The translations under genes were made by a program, and so were the position numbers. A stretch of 64,000 nucleotides of DNA. Source: Methanomassiliicoccus sp. (GTDB lineage Archaea > Thermoplasmatota > Thermoplasmata > Methanomassiliicoccales > Methanomassiliicoccaceae). The stretch lies in assembly GCA_018262895.1 (NCBI GenBank), contig JADFDJ010000003.1:1-64000 (forward strand), given 5' to 3'. This document shows, in pieces, positions 24,546 through 31,990 of this stretch; position 1 is the stretch's first letter, and each line of letters starts with the position of its first letter. The notes under the pieces are model-generated. The model was given only the letters and a program-made list of their open reading frames with translations. It did no database searches and had not been told where the DNA came from.

Positions 24546-25322
24546 ATGCCGGAGGGGGAGGACTGTAGGTATGAAGGGCTGCGCCGCTTCAACCTGGTCA
24601 CCGGCTTGGCCCATGCGGTCCAAGCTACGCTGATGCTAGCCCTGAGTGAAGATCAGGGGTTGCCGATTCAAACCAGCTTTTTAAGATATGATCCAACGGC
24701 TTCAACGGCGATGCCGAACATCGAGACCTGGTTCTATCTGCCCATCGGTCCGACCATCGCCGTAATGATGTACCTGACCGCATTATCGCACCTTCTAGTG
24801 TCCACGGTCGGATACAACTGGTATCGCCAAAACCTGATCAAGCATCGCAATCCGGCACGGTGGATCGAGTACTCCATCACATCGTCGATCATGATCATGC
24901 TCATCGCGCTATTATGCGGAATAAATGATCTAGCGGCTCTCTTACCGCTAGTGGCCATCAATGCGACCATGAACCTGTTCGGCGATCTCATGGAACTACA
25001 TAATCAGACGACGGAACGGACGGATTGGACCTCTTTCCTGTACGGAACGTTCGCTGGGGTGGTCCCATGGATAGTGATCATCCTCTACTTTCTGGGAGCG
25101 GTTATACCGTCCTCGGACGCCCTTCCAGGGTTCGTGCTCCTTATCGTCCTGTCAATGCTAGCATTCTGGATCCGCTTCCCCATCAACATGATACTGCAGT
25201 ACAAGAAGGTAGGAAGATGGGAGGATTACCTGTATGGCGAAAGGGCGTACATCATCCTCAGTCTGGTCTCCAAGAGTGCGCTGGCGTGGCAGGTATGGTT
25301 TGGGACGCTGAGGGGGGGATGA
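24546..25322 (+). CDS. Heliorhodopsin
   Basis: A 258-aa seven-helix retinal protein. The retinal Schiff-base lysine is K243 in SLVSKSALAWQVWFGTL (helix G). The counterion Glu is E108 in ARWIEYSITSSIMI (helix C). H23 (GLAHAVQ) and H82 (ALSHLLV) match the conserved cytoplasmic/active-site histidines of this family. Further signatures are NATMNLFGDLMEL, VPWIVII, INMILQYKKVGRWEDYLYGE and AYIILSLV. The membrane topology of this family is inverted relative to type-1 rhodopsins. ATG 24546 gives the usual length; an in-frame TTG at 24519 is an alternative. No retinal-synthesis gene is in the window. It is light-responsive with a signalling or accessory role, not a known pump. Confidence 0.93.
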   Translation: MPEGEDCRYEGLRRFNLVTGLAHAVQATLMLALSEDQGLPIQTSFLRYDPTASTAMPNIETWFYLPIGPTIAVMMYLTALSHLLVSTVGYNWYRQNLIKHRNPARWIEYSITSSIMIMLIALLCGINDLAALLPLVAINATMNLFGDLMELHNQTTERTDWTSFLYGTFAGVVPWIVIILYFLGAVIPSSDALPGFVLLIVLSMLAFWIRFPINMILQYKKVGRWEDYLYGERAYIILSLVSKSALAWQVWFGTLRGG

Positions 25323-25764
25323 GATCGAGAATCGAGAGGTGGTGTTGGAGCGAGTTTGATAGGTTGCTCCCGACAATTACCTCCCTCGTCGCCGTATGTA
25401 ATACACAGGCCGTACTGACGACCTTGACGGTGAGAATTCCAACCCGCTTCTTTGTTCGAGTAGAAAGCCTGAGTTGCCCGGGACCACAGACAAGGTCTAT
25501 TTCATCTTCGTATCTATCCACTTGGCCATTCACATAAGAATATTATTAAATCCAGATTAAGGGAATTAGGCCACGATAGGACAGAGAGTAAGATCTCCAT
25601 CCCGGTGTTTATGTATATGATTCTGTGAATAAAATATTTTATAGCCGAGCCGTCGTTGAACAGAGGATCGGGAAGTAAAAGCTGTCCTTCTGCCGTAAAG
25701 ATTGGAATTTGTGAAAACCTGTTTTACACGCCGGGGCAAAATCGCCCTTAGCCAGATAAGGAAG
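25323..25764. other. 440-bp gap before tRNA-Trp
   Basis: I see no gene. The region becomes AT-rich from 25540 (TATTATTAAATCC, AAAATATTTTATAG), which may include terminator signals of the heliorhodopsin transcript and of the tRNA gene reading leftwards. Open frames here have no recognisable features. Confidence 0.4.
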
Positions 25765-25936
25765 TGGGGGCACTGGGATTTGAACCCAGATCAGCGGGTT
25801 TCCACCAGACAGGGAGCGACCCTGTCGGAATCGTACGGGTCAACGCTCCAGTCAATCATCACTGGTCAGCAAACCCGTTACCTTTCATTCCCGTATAACT
25901 GGAGCCCGCGAGTATACCGTGTTAGCCCATACCCCC
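25765..25936 (-). tRNA. tRNA-Trp(CCA) with about 99-nt intron
   Basis: Read on the minus strand: acceptor GGGGGTA (25936-25930) pairs with TGCCCCC (25772-25766), discriminator A 25765, no encoded CCA. Anticodon stem GCGGG (25909-25905)/CCCGC (25798-25794) encloses CTCCAG and a 3' A, giving anticodon CCA. T-arm CTGGG-TTCAAAT-CCCAG. The intron spans about 25800-25898 at the canonical 37/38 site and ends with a 7-bp hairpin (GACAGGG/CCCTGTC). The D-stem is weak. The exact splice points are approximate, because the BHB has one mismatch. Confidence 0.92.
25840..25889 (-). ncRNA. Box C/D guide RNA inside the tRNA-Trp intron
   Basis: On the minus strand the order is box C-like AATGAAAG (25889-25882), guide ACGGGTTTG, box D' CTGA (25869-25866), box C' GTGATGA (25862-25856), guide CTGGAGC (25851-25845), and a D-like TTGA (25843-25840). 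CTGGAGC pairs with GCTCCAG of the anticodon loop, and the fifth base before TTGA faces C34. CGGGTTT pairs with AAACCCG at the 3' splice region, and the fifth base before CTGA faces C39. This matches the known euryarchaeal design for 2'-O-methylation of residues 34 and 39 of tRNA-Trp. Confidence 0.88.
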
Positions 25937-25947
25937 ACTGTTCAGCT

Positions 25948-26055
25948 TTATACCTTGCGCATCTTCTGCTGCCGCTTGCGGCGCCTCATCTTCTTCTTGC
26001 GCCACTTCCATCTCTGCTTGCCTCGCTTTTTCCAAGCGCGTGAGCTTCTCTTCAT
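25948..26055 (-). CDS. rpl41e: Ribosomal protein eL41
   Basis: ATG 26055 to TAA 25948, 35 aa, extremely basic. The core RWKWRKKKMRRRKRQQKMRK is the single-helix eL41 pattern, a small protein at the bridge between ribosomal subunits. The N-terminus MKRSSRAWKKRGKQ is a longer arm than the minimal 25-residue form. It lies between tRNA-Trp and tRNA-Arg on the same strand, 11 bp from the tRNA-Trp 5' end, possibly in one transcript. Such a short gene is easily missed. Confidence 0.85.
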   Translation of the reverse strand: MKRSSRAWKKRGKQRWKWRKKKMRRRKRQQKMRKV

Positions 26056-26124
26056 CAGTAATTCCTCAAGTGCTATCTTCTTGCCCTGATTCTATGGTCC
26101 CTTAAGAAGGTTTTGATTGGAAAG

Positions 26125-26243
26125 TGGCGGGCTCGTCGGGAATTTCGCCTTCTAGAGAAGGTTTCGAACCCGAGACCACTGACTTACTTCCATGAGGTTC
26201 ATGGTAGAAGGCCAGTGCTATATCCAGGCTAAGCCACGAGCCC
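26125..26243 (-). tRNA. tRNA-Arg(TCT) with two introns, one in the T-loop
   Basis: Acceptor GGGCTCG (26243-26237) pairs with CGAGCCC (26135-26129), discriminator G, CCA encoded (26127-26125). Anticodon stem CTGGC/GTCAG with loop CTTCTA + A. Intron 1 is 26204-26185 (20 nt): CTTC/GAAG central helix with bulges TAC and TAA and a CATG/CATG helix, a perfect BHB. Intron 2 is 26162-26142 (21 nt) in the T-loop: stem TCGGG/CCCGA, central helix TTCG/CGAA, bulges AAA and ATT, hairpin CCTTC-TCTA-GAAGG. Cutting in the bulges restores the loop TTCGAAT. Confidence 0.92.
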
Positions 26244-26291
26244 GCGAGACCTCGATAGGGCTTTTCCGATAAAAGGTTTGGCCTAGGACAA

Positions 26292-26302
26292 GTATATAAA
26301 TA
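26292..26302 (+). promoter_or_regulatory. TATA box upstream of the nitroreductase gene
   Basis: GTATATAAATA is a strong archaeal TATA element, 49 bp after the tRNA-Arg 5' end. Transcription near 26325 would give a leader of about 20 nt to ATG 26346 or 60 nt to ATG 26385. Confidence 0.6.
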
Positions 26303-26384
26303 GCTGGAGCGGCGCCGAAGCCTGGAAACCTGACAAGACCTAGCAATGATTAATGGATACGTTCCCGTATTCTATGGTGACATC

Positions 26385-26948
26385 ATGGACGTCACGGAAG
26401 CGGTTCATAGTCGTAGAGCGCTGCGGGCCCTGGAAACACGGACCATTGAGGAGGATAAGGTCCGGAAGATGGTGGAGGCCATGCGCCTTGCACCAAGCTG
26501 CAACAACAATCAGCCGTGGAGGGTGGTACTGTGCACCGGGGAAGCATTGGATAAGGTGAAGGAGTGCCTGGACAAGGGAAACGTATGGGCCACGAGGGCG
26601 CCCCTCATCATCGTTGTGTCTGCCAAGCCTTCCGAGGACTGCCGCCAGGGCGAGGGCCGGGACTACTACAAGTTCAGCTGCGGCCTGGGCGTCGCCCAGA
26701 TGATCCTGCAGGCCACGGAGCTAGGGCTCATCGCGCACCCCATATCCGGCTTCAACCCCGTGAAGACGCGCGCAGCCCTGGGCATACCCGCTGACTACGT
26801 GGTGATCACCTACGTTATCTGCGGCTATCCCAGTGACGATGAGAGCCTGCTATCGGACTGGCAGAAGGAGAGGCAGCGGACCAGGCCTGAACGCAAGCCC
26901 ATAGGCGAGACGTTCTACAGCGGCCGATGGGGGGAGCCGCTCCAATAG
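26385..26948 (+). CDS. Nitroreductase-family FMN oxidoreductase
   Basis: 187 aa from ATG 26385, which gives the usual family N-terminus MDVTEAVHSRRALRALE with the FMN-phosphate-binding SRRALR. An upstream ATG at 26346 adds 13 residues. RLAPSCNNNQPWRVVL (FMN contacts) and the glycine-rich GLGVAQMILQATELGLIA are typical. The domain is about full length, and members act as homodimers reducing quinones, nitro compounds or flavins with NAD(P)H. A GNAT gene follows 16 bp downstream, in a probable operon. Substrate unknown. Confidence 0.85.
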   Translation: MDVTEAVHSRRALRALETRTIEEDKVRKMVEAMRLAPSCNNNQPWRVVLCTGEALDKVKECLDKGNVWATRAPLIIVVSAKPSEDCRQGEGRDYYKFSCGLGVAQMILQATELGLIAHPISGFNPVKTRAALGIPADYVVITYVICGYPSDDESLLSDWQKERQRTRPERKPIGETFYSGRWGEPLQ

Positions 26949-26964
26949 GGAGGGATAAGCTGCC

Positions 26965-27528
26965 ATGAACGAGGATGGACATGCCGGCGGAGCGGGGCCG
27001 GCAGATGACGAGCTGAACCGAGGGAGGGGAGTCATCAGAACGAGGGTCCCCGGGTTCACCATCCGCTTCGCTCGAGAGGGCGATGAGGCTCTGGTCCTCA
27101 GTTTCATCCAGCACCTGGCTGAATACGAGCGGTTGTCCTCGGAGGTGGTGGCGACAGAGGGCGTCCTCCACGAGTCCTTGTTCGTGAGGAGGCAGGCCGA
27201 GGTCATCATCGGAGAGCTGAACGGTGCCCCGGTGGCCTTCGCGCTGTTCTTCCACAACTTCTCCACATTCCTGGGCAAGGCCAACCTGTACCTGGAGGAC
27301 CTGTTCGTGGAGGAGGAGCACCGAGGACGCGGTCTGGGACAATGCATGTTCGCCTGTCTCGCCGCCATCGCCCTCGAGCGAGGGTGCGAGCGCCTGGACT
27401 GGTGGTGCCTGGACTGGAACGAGCCGTCAATTGCTTTCTACAGGCGCATGGGCGCCAAGCCCATGTCCGACTGGACCGTGTACCGTATCGAGGAAACTAC
27501 CCTGCAGGTTCTGGCGAGTAAGCTGTGA
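26965..27528 (+). CDS. GNAT acetyltransferase, diamine-acetyltransferase-like
   Basis: 187 aa. After an acidic, Gly-rich leader of about 28 residues, the GNAT domain begins FTIRFAREGDEALVLSFIQH. The fold includes LYLEDLFVEEEHRGRGLGQ (acetyl-CoA loop) and WWCLDWNEPSIAFYRRMGAK, the signature of the spermidine/diamine N1-acetyltransferase subgroup. It may acetylate polyamines or thialysine-like compounds, and arginine decarboxylase for agmatine is encoded at 59 kb. The leader is unusual, and a start nearer residue 22 is possible. Confidence 0.85.
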   Translation: MNEDGHAGGAGPADDELNRGRGVIRTRVPGFTIRFAREGDEALVLSFIQHLAEYERLSSEVVATEGVLHESLFVRRQAEVIIGELNGAPVAFALFFHNFSTFLGKANLYLEDLFVEEEHRGRGLGQCMFACLAAIALERGCERLDWWCLDWNEPSIAFYRRMGAKPMSDWTVYRIEETTLQVLASKL

Positions 27529-27653
27529 GGTATTGCCCTTCGGTCCCCTCTCAACAATTGGGGACCGCCGGCCACTATCAGTAAATCATCGCCAATACTA
27601 GGTCCTCGATAAGCGTTGTATACCTCGACCGACAATGTACAGAGGTGGTGCCG

Positions 27654-27974
27654 ATGGTAAAGACGGCAGTTTGCCTGACCTCAGAGCTCCTTCCGGGGAG
27701 CATGCGCGGCGTTGAGGTCCTGGGACGCAGCGTCCTGGTGGTCAACGTGGAGGGGACGTTCTATGCAGTGGACGGCATATGCTCCCACGGCCTCGCGGAC
27801 CTAGCACGGGGGAAACTGGAAGGCCACATACTCCAATGCCCCCGGCATGGGGCGCGCTTCGATGTGCGGAACGGCAAGGTCCTCACCGGGCCGGTGGACA
27901 TCGAGGGCCGGGCATGGGACCTCCGCACCTATCCTGTGGTCGTGGAGAAGGGATGCTTGACCGTGGACGTTTGA
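27654..27974 (+). CDS. Rieske [2Fe-2S] ferredoxin
   Basis: 106 aa from ATG 27654, chosen for the GAGGTG 7 nt upstream rather than the GTG at 27645. Cluster ligands are in CSHGLADL (Cys-x-His) and CPRHGARFD (Cys-x2-His), with the usual spacing of about 20 residues. It is a soluble Rieske protein like the electron donors of dioxygenases or NirD-type proteins; no oxygenase is nearby. In an anaerobe it may serve as a general electron carrier. It precedes the 510-aa orphan by 43 bp. Confidence 0.9.
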   Translation: MVKTAVCLTSELLPGSMRGVEVLGRSVLVVNVEGTFYAVDGICSHGLADLARGKLEGHILQCPRHGARFDVRNGKVLTGPVDIEGRAWDLRTYPVVVEKGCLTVDV

Positions 27975-28016
27975 TCCGCGAAAAGGGCATATGGACAGAG
28001 GGCATTAGGAGCGAGC

Positions 28017-29549
28017 ATGTCCATACGCCAAGTACCTGCTGATAGGCCGGGCGACGCTGAGATTCTGGCCTCCCTGCAGGGCTTTTGCCCGGTCCCCTCT
28101 GGGAGCATAATCGAGCTCTTGCCTCGGCGGCGGGTCATGGACCTTGTTGAAAAGAGGCGTAGGTCCGGTGAGGGAGATGTGGAAGTGCTCCTCAAAGCCC
28201 TGGATTTCGACGGGGAAGCGGTTTTCCAGAAGGGCTACTCCCTGATATCGTCCTGCAGGCTGAGCCTCCGGACCTCGACCATCTTCATGCTTCTCAGGGC
28301 CATGTCCGAGAGCGGGGAGAGCCGCAACGATGTCCTGCGGCGTGTCCTGGTCCCAGCGGTGGAGGAGGCCTTGGAACGGACCGTGGACAGCATGGATGAG
28401 GGCAAGTCCCGCCTGCTGCGGTACTCCTTGGACAACTGGAAGGGCCTGCGCCGGAGCACCGGGGACCTTGTTGAGCCCGGGGACGAGCGCTGCGGGGAAG
28501 GGGTCTCGGGCATCACCCACCGCAGATGCTTGGGAAGCGAGGACCTTCCTCCGGAGCTGAGCAAGACCTCCAGGTACTTCCTGAAGAACCTCTTCCGCCT
28601 GAACAACCTGCACGGGGACAACGAGTTCTACCATCCTCCGGAGGTGCTGGAGGACTACTGGGAGGTGATCTCCCCGGACCAGGGCACCTTTGACGTTCGC
28701 ATGACGCCGTCCAGGAAGGAGCTCACTGTGGGGCTGTTCCGCACATCCCGGGGCTTCGGCATGAACCGGACGGAGAACGAGGACTACTACAACCTGCTGG
28801 AGTTCCTGGCCTCGGAGCGCAGGGACCCCCGCATCCACTGTTGTCGAGTGGAGCTGCACGGACCTACCTTCGAGGACGAGCAGTACCTCCAGGAGGCCCT
28901 CAGCGTGGAGACAGTGCTGGTCGAGGGGCCCGTCATCGAGGGCACCCTGGCCGGAAGGCCCCGGCCCCTGAGCCCAGAAGGCGCTGGGATCTTCCGCTCC
29001 CTGCTGCGGAAGATGTCCGGGGTCCGCGCGGAGGTGCAGTTCCCTGTTAACCTCGCCGATCCCGACCACGGCCAGGAGGACTTCTCAGTCCTGGGCTTCG
29101 ACCTTGAGCACGATCCCGATGCGGACCGCTTCCTCCTAGATGATGTCGCTGTGTCCTCCGGCAACCTTCAGGACGTGGTGCTGGTGATCGGGAGCAAGCT
29201 GCTGGCGCTGTCGCGCAGGGTGTACCCGCGCCCCGCTTCCTTCCCCCAACCGGACGTAGAGAGGCTGGAGGAGGAGGTTCAAGCCCTCATGTCTCGGGTA
29301 GAGGGGGAAGAGCTGACTGAGGATATCGCGCGGGAGATCGTGGCCAAGATCACCGTGCTCGATTACTATGAGTCGCTAACGAGGTACAGCTTCTCCCTGG
29401 GGGAGCAGCTGCTGGCATATCTGGAGGGTGAGCACGTAGTCACCCTGCCCATCCCCCGGGTTCTCCTGGCCCTCCTGAACGAGGGGTTAGAGCATCAGCC
29501 AGCGGACGAGCGTCTGCGGGCAGCCTTGAGGTCGGAGGATGGGGGATGA
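28017..29549 (+). CDS. Unknown 510-aa protein coupled to a NYN-domain nuclease
   Basis: I recognise no domain. It is soluble and mainly helical in the first 200 residues (long Arg/Glu helices such as RRVLVPAVEEALERTVDSM), with a mixed middle and a helical C-terminus. The middle has scattered Cys (IHCCRVEL). The stop overlaps the start of the NYN gene by 4 bp (ATGA), so the two are translated together, and the pair lies behind the Rieske gene. A role with the nuclease in RNA handling or in a defence-like module is conceivable but rests only on coupling. Confidence 0.7.
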   Translation: MSIRQVPADRPGDAEILASLQGFCPVPSGSIIELLPRRRVMDLVEKRRRSGEGDVEVLLKALDFDGEAVFQKGYSLISSCRLSLRTSTIFMLLRAMSESGESRNDVLRRVLVPAVEEALERTVDSMDEGKSRLLRYSLDNWKGLRRSTGDLVEPGDERCGEGVSGITHRRCLGSEDLPPELSKTSRYFLKNLFRLNNLHGDNEFYHPPEVLEDYWEVISPDQGTFDVRMTPSRKELTVGLFRTSRGFGMNRTENEDYYNLLEFLASERRDPRIHCCRVELHGPTFEDEQYLQEALSVETVLVEGPVIEGTLAGRPRPLSPEGAGIFRSLLRKMSGVRAEVQFPVNLADPDHGQEDFSVLGFDLEHDPDADRFLLDDVAVSSGNLQDVVLVIGSKLLALSRRVYPRPASFPQPDVERLEEEVQALMSRVEGEELTEDIAREIVAKITVLDYYESLTRYSFSLGEQLLAYLEGEHVVTLPIPRVLLALLNEGLEHQPADERLRAALRSEDGG

Positions 29550-30304
29550 CCACCGTGGGGATCTACGTGGACGGCCCTAACATGGAGCGGGGCCTGTTCG
29601 AGGCGGGGGAGCTGAAGATCCTGGAGAGGGTGGGTAGCGTTCTGATGGAGCACGCCCAGAGCTTGGGTGAGGTTGTGGACGCGGACGTGTTCCTGGACGA
29701 GGCGACCCTGTGGAGGTCGCAGAAGACCCGGGAGGACTACGAGCTGAACGGCTTCCGTTTCAGGGAGACCAAATCGTTCAAGCACATGGACCTCAACACC
29801 GGCGCCATCTCCTTCGGGAAGAGCCTGACGGACCCGTCCATGCACTGCGCCATCGTGGACAGGCTCCATGACCAGGACTGCCCCGACATTCTTGTCCTGG
29901 TCACCGGGGACAAGGACATCACCGTGGTCCTGGAGTACATCAGCATGCATCACAAGGAGGCGGTCGTGGTGGGAGAGGCCAACTCCATCTCCAGCTTCCT
30001 CATCTCCAAGTGCGAGGACCTGGGCTTCGGGTGCCATGTCCTGCAGCTGATGGCCCCACGCAGCAGGGTGCTGGAAGGCCTTGCGGACAGGGACATCAAG
30101 GAAAGGAGGGGCGCAGAGGGGCTGCGCGTCACCGACGGGGCGGGCAAGCCGATAAGCATGCACAAGTACCTGAAGTACCGCAACGACCGCTCCAACCAGA
30201 AGAACCCCAACAACATCGCCTACTGGCGCTCCCGCGGGTACCGCGAACGCCCTCCGGACTGGGAGGAAATCTGGAAGAGGGAGAAGGAAAAGGAGCCGGA
30301 GTAG
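29546..30304 (+). CDS. NYN-domain (LabA/DUF88, PIN-like) protein
   Basis: 252 aa. The PIN-like NYN ribonuclease fold has its first acidic residue in GIYVDGPNMERGLFE (residues 5-19) and the second cluster in DILVLVTGDKDITVVLEYI (about 113-131; TGDKD), the metal-binding acids expected for an RNase. A region VVVGEANSISSFLISKCEDL follows. The C-terminal 60 residues are basic and rich in Arg, Lys and Asn (KYRNDRSNQKNPNN, WKREKEKEPE), probably RNA-binding. It is co-translated with the 510-aa protein. Targets unknown. Confidence 0.85.
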   Translation: MTTVGIYVDGPNMERGLFEAGELKILERVGSVLMEHAQSLGEVVDADVFLDEATLWRSQKTREDYELNGFRFRETKSFKHMDLNTGAISFGKSLTDPSMHCAIVDRLHDQDCPDILVLVTGDKDITVVLEYISMHHKEAVVVGEANSISSFLISKCEDLGFGCHVLQLMAPRSRVLEGLADRDIKERRGAEGLRVTDGAGKPISMHKYLKYRNDRSNQKNPNNIAYWRSRGYRERPPDWEEIWKREKEKEPE

Positions 30305-30438
30305 TGCATCACATTCCCCAGGGGCGTGATCGCGGTCAAGGAAGGGCGTGGGGAAGCAGGCTCAGCAAGGGTCTAACGCTCGCATGCTCGCATCAGGCCT
30401 CACATAGCGCCATCCGGGCCGTTCGGCGATCGCGGGGC

Positions 30439-30933
30439 TCACCTGCAGGAGCAGGGATCGTCAGTGTCGTCTTCCTCAGCGTTCGAAGTTGTTTGATCAC
30501 CATCCTCGGAAGGAGCGGATGATGACAGACCTTGACCTTCCTCGTAAGCCTCCTTGAACCTCAGCACGGTCGAGCTGTCGTCCGATCTCATCTCCAAGGT
30601 GCGTTCTTGAACGCTCAGCGTCATGATCAGGCCCAGGGCCCTGAAGAAGGCGTCCTCGACGTGCATGGTCTCATGGCAGTACATCTTCGTGGATGCAATG
30701 TTCCCGAAGCTCAGGAGGTCCTCCGCGAGCGAGTAGGCGCCGAAGAAGCGGTTGCACCCGCCCCGGCCCTGGACCATCATGTCCGATCCCAGGACCATGT
30801 AGGCGCCAGCTTCCTCCGCCCCCTCCAACTGTCGACCGTCCACCAGGATCGACATCAGCTCCCATCTCCGTCCCGCGATCTCTTTCCCAACGTCCATGGT
30901 CCCATCATCAGCGGTCAGGGGCATAAAACCCAT
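30439..30933 (-). CDS. META-domain (HslJ-like) protein
   Basis: 164 aa. The META domain is at about residues 20-125: GRRWELMSILVDG, then QGRGGCNRFFGAYSL, then FGNIASTKMYCHETMHVEDAFFRAL, a close match to the HslJ/META pattern (G-GCN-F-G-Y, T-M-C). In bacteria, members are linked to heat resistance and novobiocin tolerance. An acidic Ser-rich tail ends DDTDDPCSCR with two Cys. There is no clear signal peptide, so it is probably cytoplasmic. It is divergent from the chagasin-like gene across about 110 bp, a recurring pairing type. Confidence 0.85.
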   Translation of the reverse strand: MGFMPLTADDGTMDVGKEIAGRRWELMSILVDGRQLEGAEEAGAYMVLGSDMMVQGRGGCNRFFGAYSLAEDLLSFGNIASTKMYCHETMHVEDAFFRALGLIMTLSVQERTLEMRSDDSSTVLRFKEAYEEGQGLSSSAPSEDGDQTTSNAEEDDTDDPCSCR

Positions 30934-31041
30934 CTTCGGTGCATAATCATCATAAAAAGGAAAAGGAAGAGGAGGTTTCGTTCAGGTGCTGCCGCTGAGG
31001 ACAAACAATAATTCCGACGGCGGCCATTCACCGATGATCAG

Positions 31042-31404
31042 ATGGACCTGGACGAGCAGCGCATCGAGGCCAGGGTCGGGGAGAGGTTCTCCATCGTCCT
31101 GAGCTCCAACCCCACCACCGGTTACCGATGGGAAGTAAGATACGATGATGGGGTTCTGGAGCTGCAGGGGGAGGAGTACGAGAGGTCCTCGGACCGTATC
31201 GGCGCCGGGGGGCACCAGACGTTCACGTTCGTACCCTTGACCAGCGGAGAGACGGTGGTTCGCCTCAGGTACAGGAGGCCGTGGTTGAAGGAGGTCCATG
31301 AGGAGAGGGAGTTCAGGATCTGTGTCGCAGAGCAGATGGATGGTGACAACGATGCGTCCGAACCGTCTACAGGCAGCATCCCGCCATCAAGGGAAATGCT
31401 CTGA
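31042..31404 (+). CDS. Chagasin-family (I42) cysteine-protease inhibitor
   Basis: 120 aa. An Ig-like inhibitor of papain-type proteases with all three binding loops visible: NPTTGYRWEV (L2, about residues 23-32), GAGGHQTFTF (L4, about 55-64) and RRPWLKE (L6, about 77-83). No signal peptide is seen, so it works in the cytoplasm unless exported otherwise. The C-terminal 25 residues are acidic and disordered. It is divergent from the META-domain gene. Its target protease is not in the window. Confidence 0.9.
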   Translation: MDLDEQRIEARVGERFSIVLSSNPTTGYRWEVRYDDGVLELQGEEYERSSDRIGAGGHQTFTFVPLTSGETVVRLRYRRPWLKEVHEEREFRICVAEQMDGDNDASEPSTGSIPPSREML

Positions 31405-31530
31405 CACAATATCGTTCCGGCCGTTACCTGCCCCCTTATGCGTTCCGACGTCTCGTTCATCTGACGCAATTTGGACCAACAAGGTTAACCTAGACCAGGG
31501 GATAACCATGCCCGTTCGTAGGGAGAATCT

Positions 31531-31953
31531 ATGCCGTCGGAAGAGGAAGCCGTCAAGCACGCGTCAGAATGCTGGGAGAAGGGGTTCAACTGCACCGAGT
31601 CTGTGCTGCGAGGTGTGTGCCACGGCCTGGGCGTGGAGCTCCCGGAGGTCGCCCTGAAGATGGCCACGCCCTTCGGCGGCGGAGTAGGGAGGAGCGAGGA
31701 CCACTGCGGTGCCCTGTCCGGAGGGGTCTTGGCCGTCGGAAGCGTGCTGGGCAGGACCGAGAGCGAGGAGGACCGTTTCGTGAGCTATAACGCTGCCAGA
31801 GACCTTCACGACAGGTTCCGGGACAAGTTCGGCTCTTCGCTGTGCCATGAGCTGAACTTCGGCGACTTCACGTCCCCCGAGCACCGGGAGCGCTGCGCCT
31901 GCTTCGTAGTGGACACCGTACGGACCACTTTCAGGATAATCCGCAGAGCGTGA
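31531..31953 (+). CDS. C_GCAxxG_C_C family redox-type protein
   Basis: 140 aa. The conserved cysteines are in ECWEKGFNCTESVL, GRSEDHCGALSGGVLAVG (the GCAxxG-type signature as HCGALSGG), SSLCHELN and RERCACFV. The family is often found beside metalloenzymes and redox genes and is thought to bind a metal or cofactor. SD AGGGAG lies 7 nt before ATG 31531. Stands alone. Confidence 0.85.
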   Translation: MPSEEEAVKHASECWEKGFNCTESVLRGVCHGLGVELPEVALKMATPFGGGVGRSEDHCGALSGGVLAVGSVLGRTESEEDRFVSYNAARDLHDRFRDKFGSSLCHELNFGDFTSPEHRERCACFVVDTVRTTFRIIRRA

Positions 31954-31990
31954 TCCGGCAAGGTCCTATCAAGGTCTACTGCTTGACAAG

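Noticed and set aside
26301-26345. Second tRNA-Ser-like fragment (AAGCCTGGAAACC)
   Set aside because: Resembles the anticodon region at 2028-2037 over about 11 bases only, with no T-arm or acceptor.
28005-29069. 354-aa minus-strand frame
   Set aside because: Antisense shadow of the 510-aa gene in GC-rich DNA; composition (Gln/Gly/Val) atypical of a real protein.
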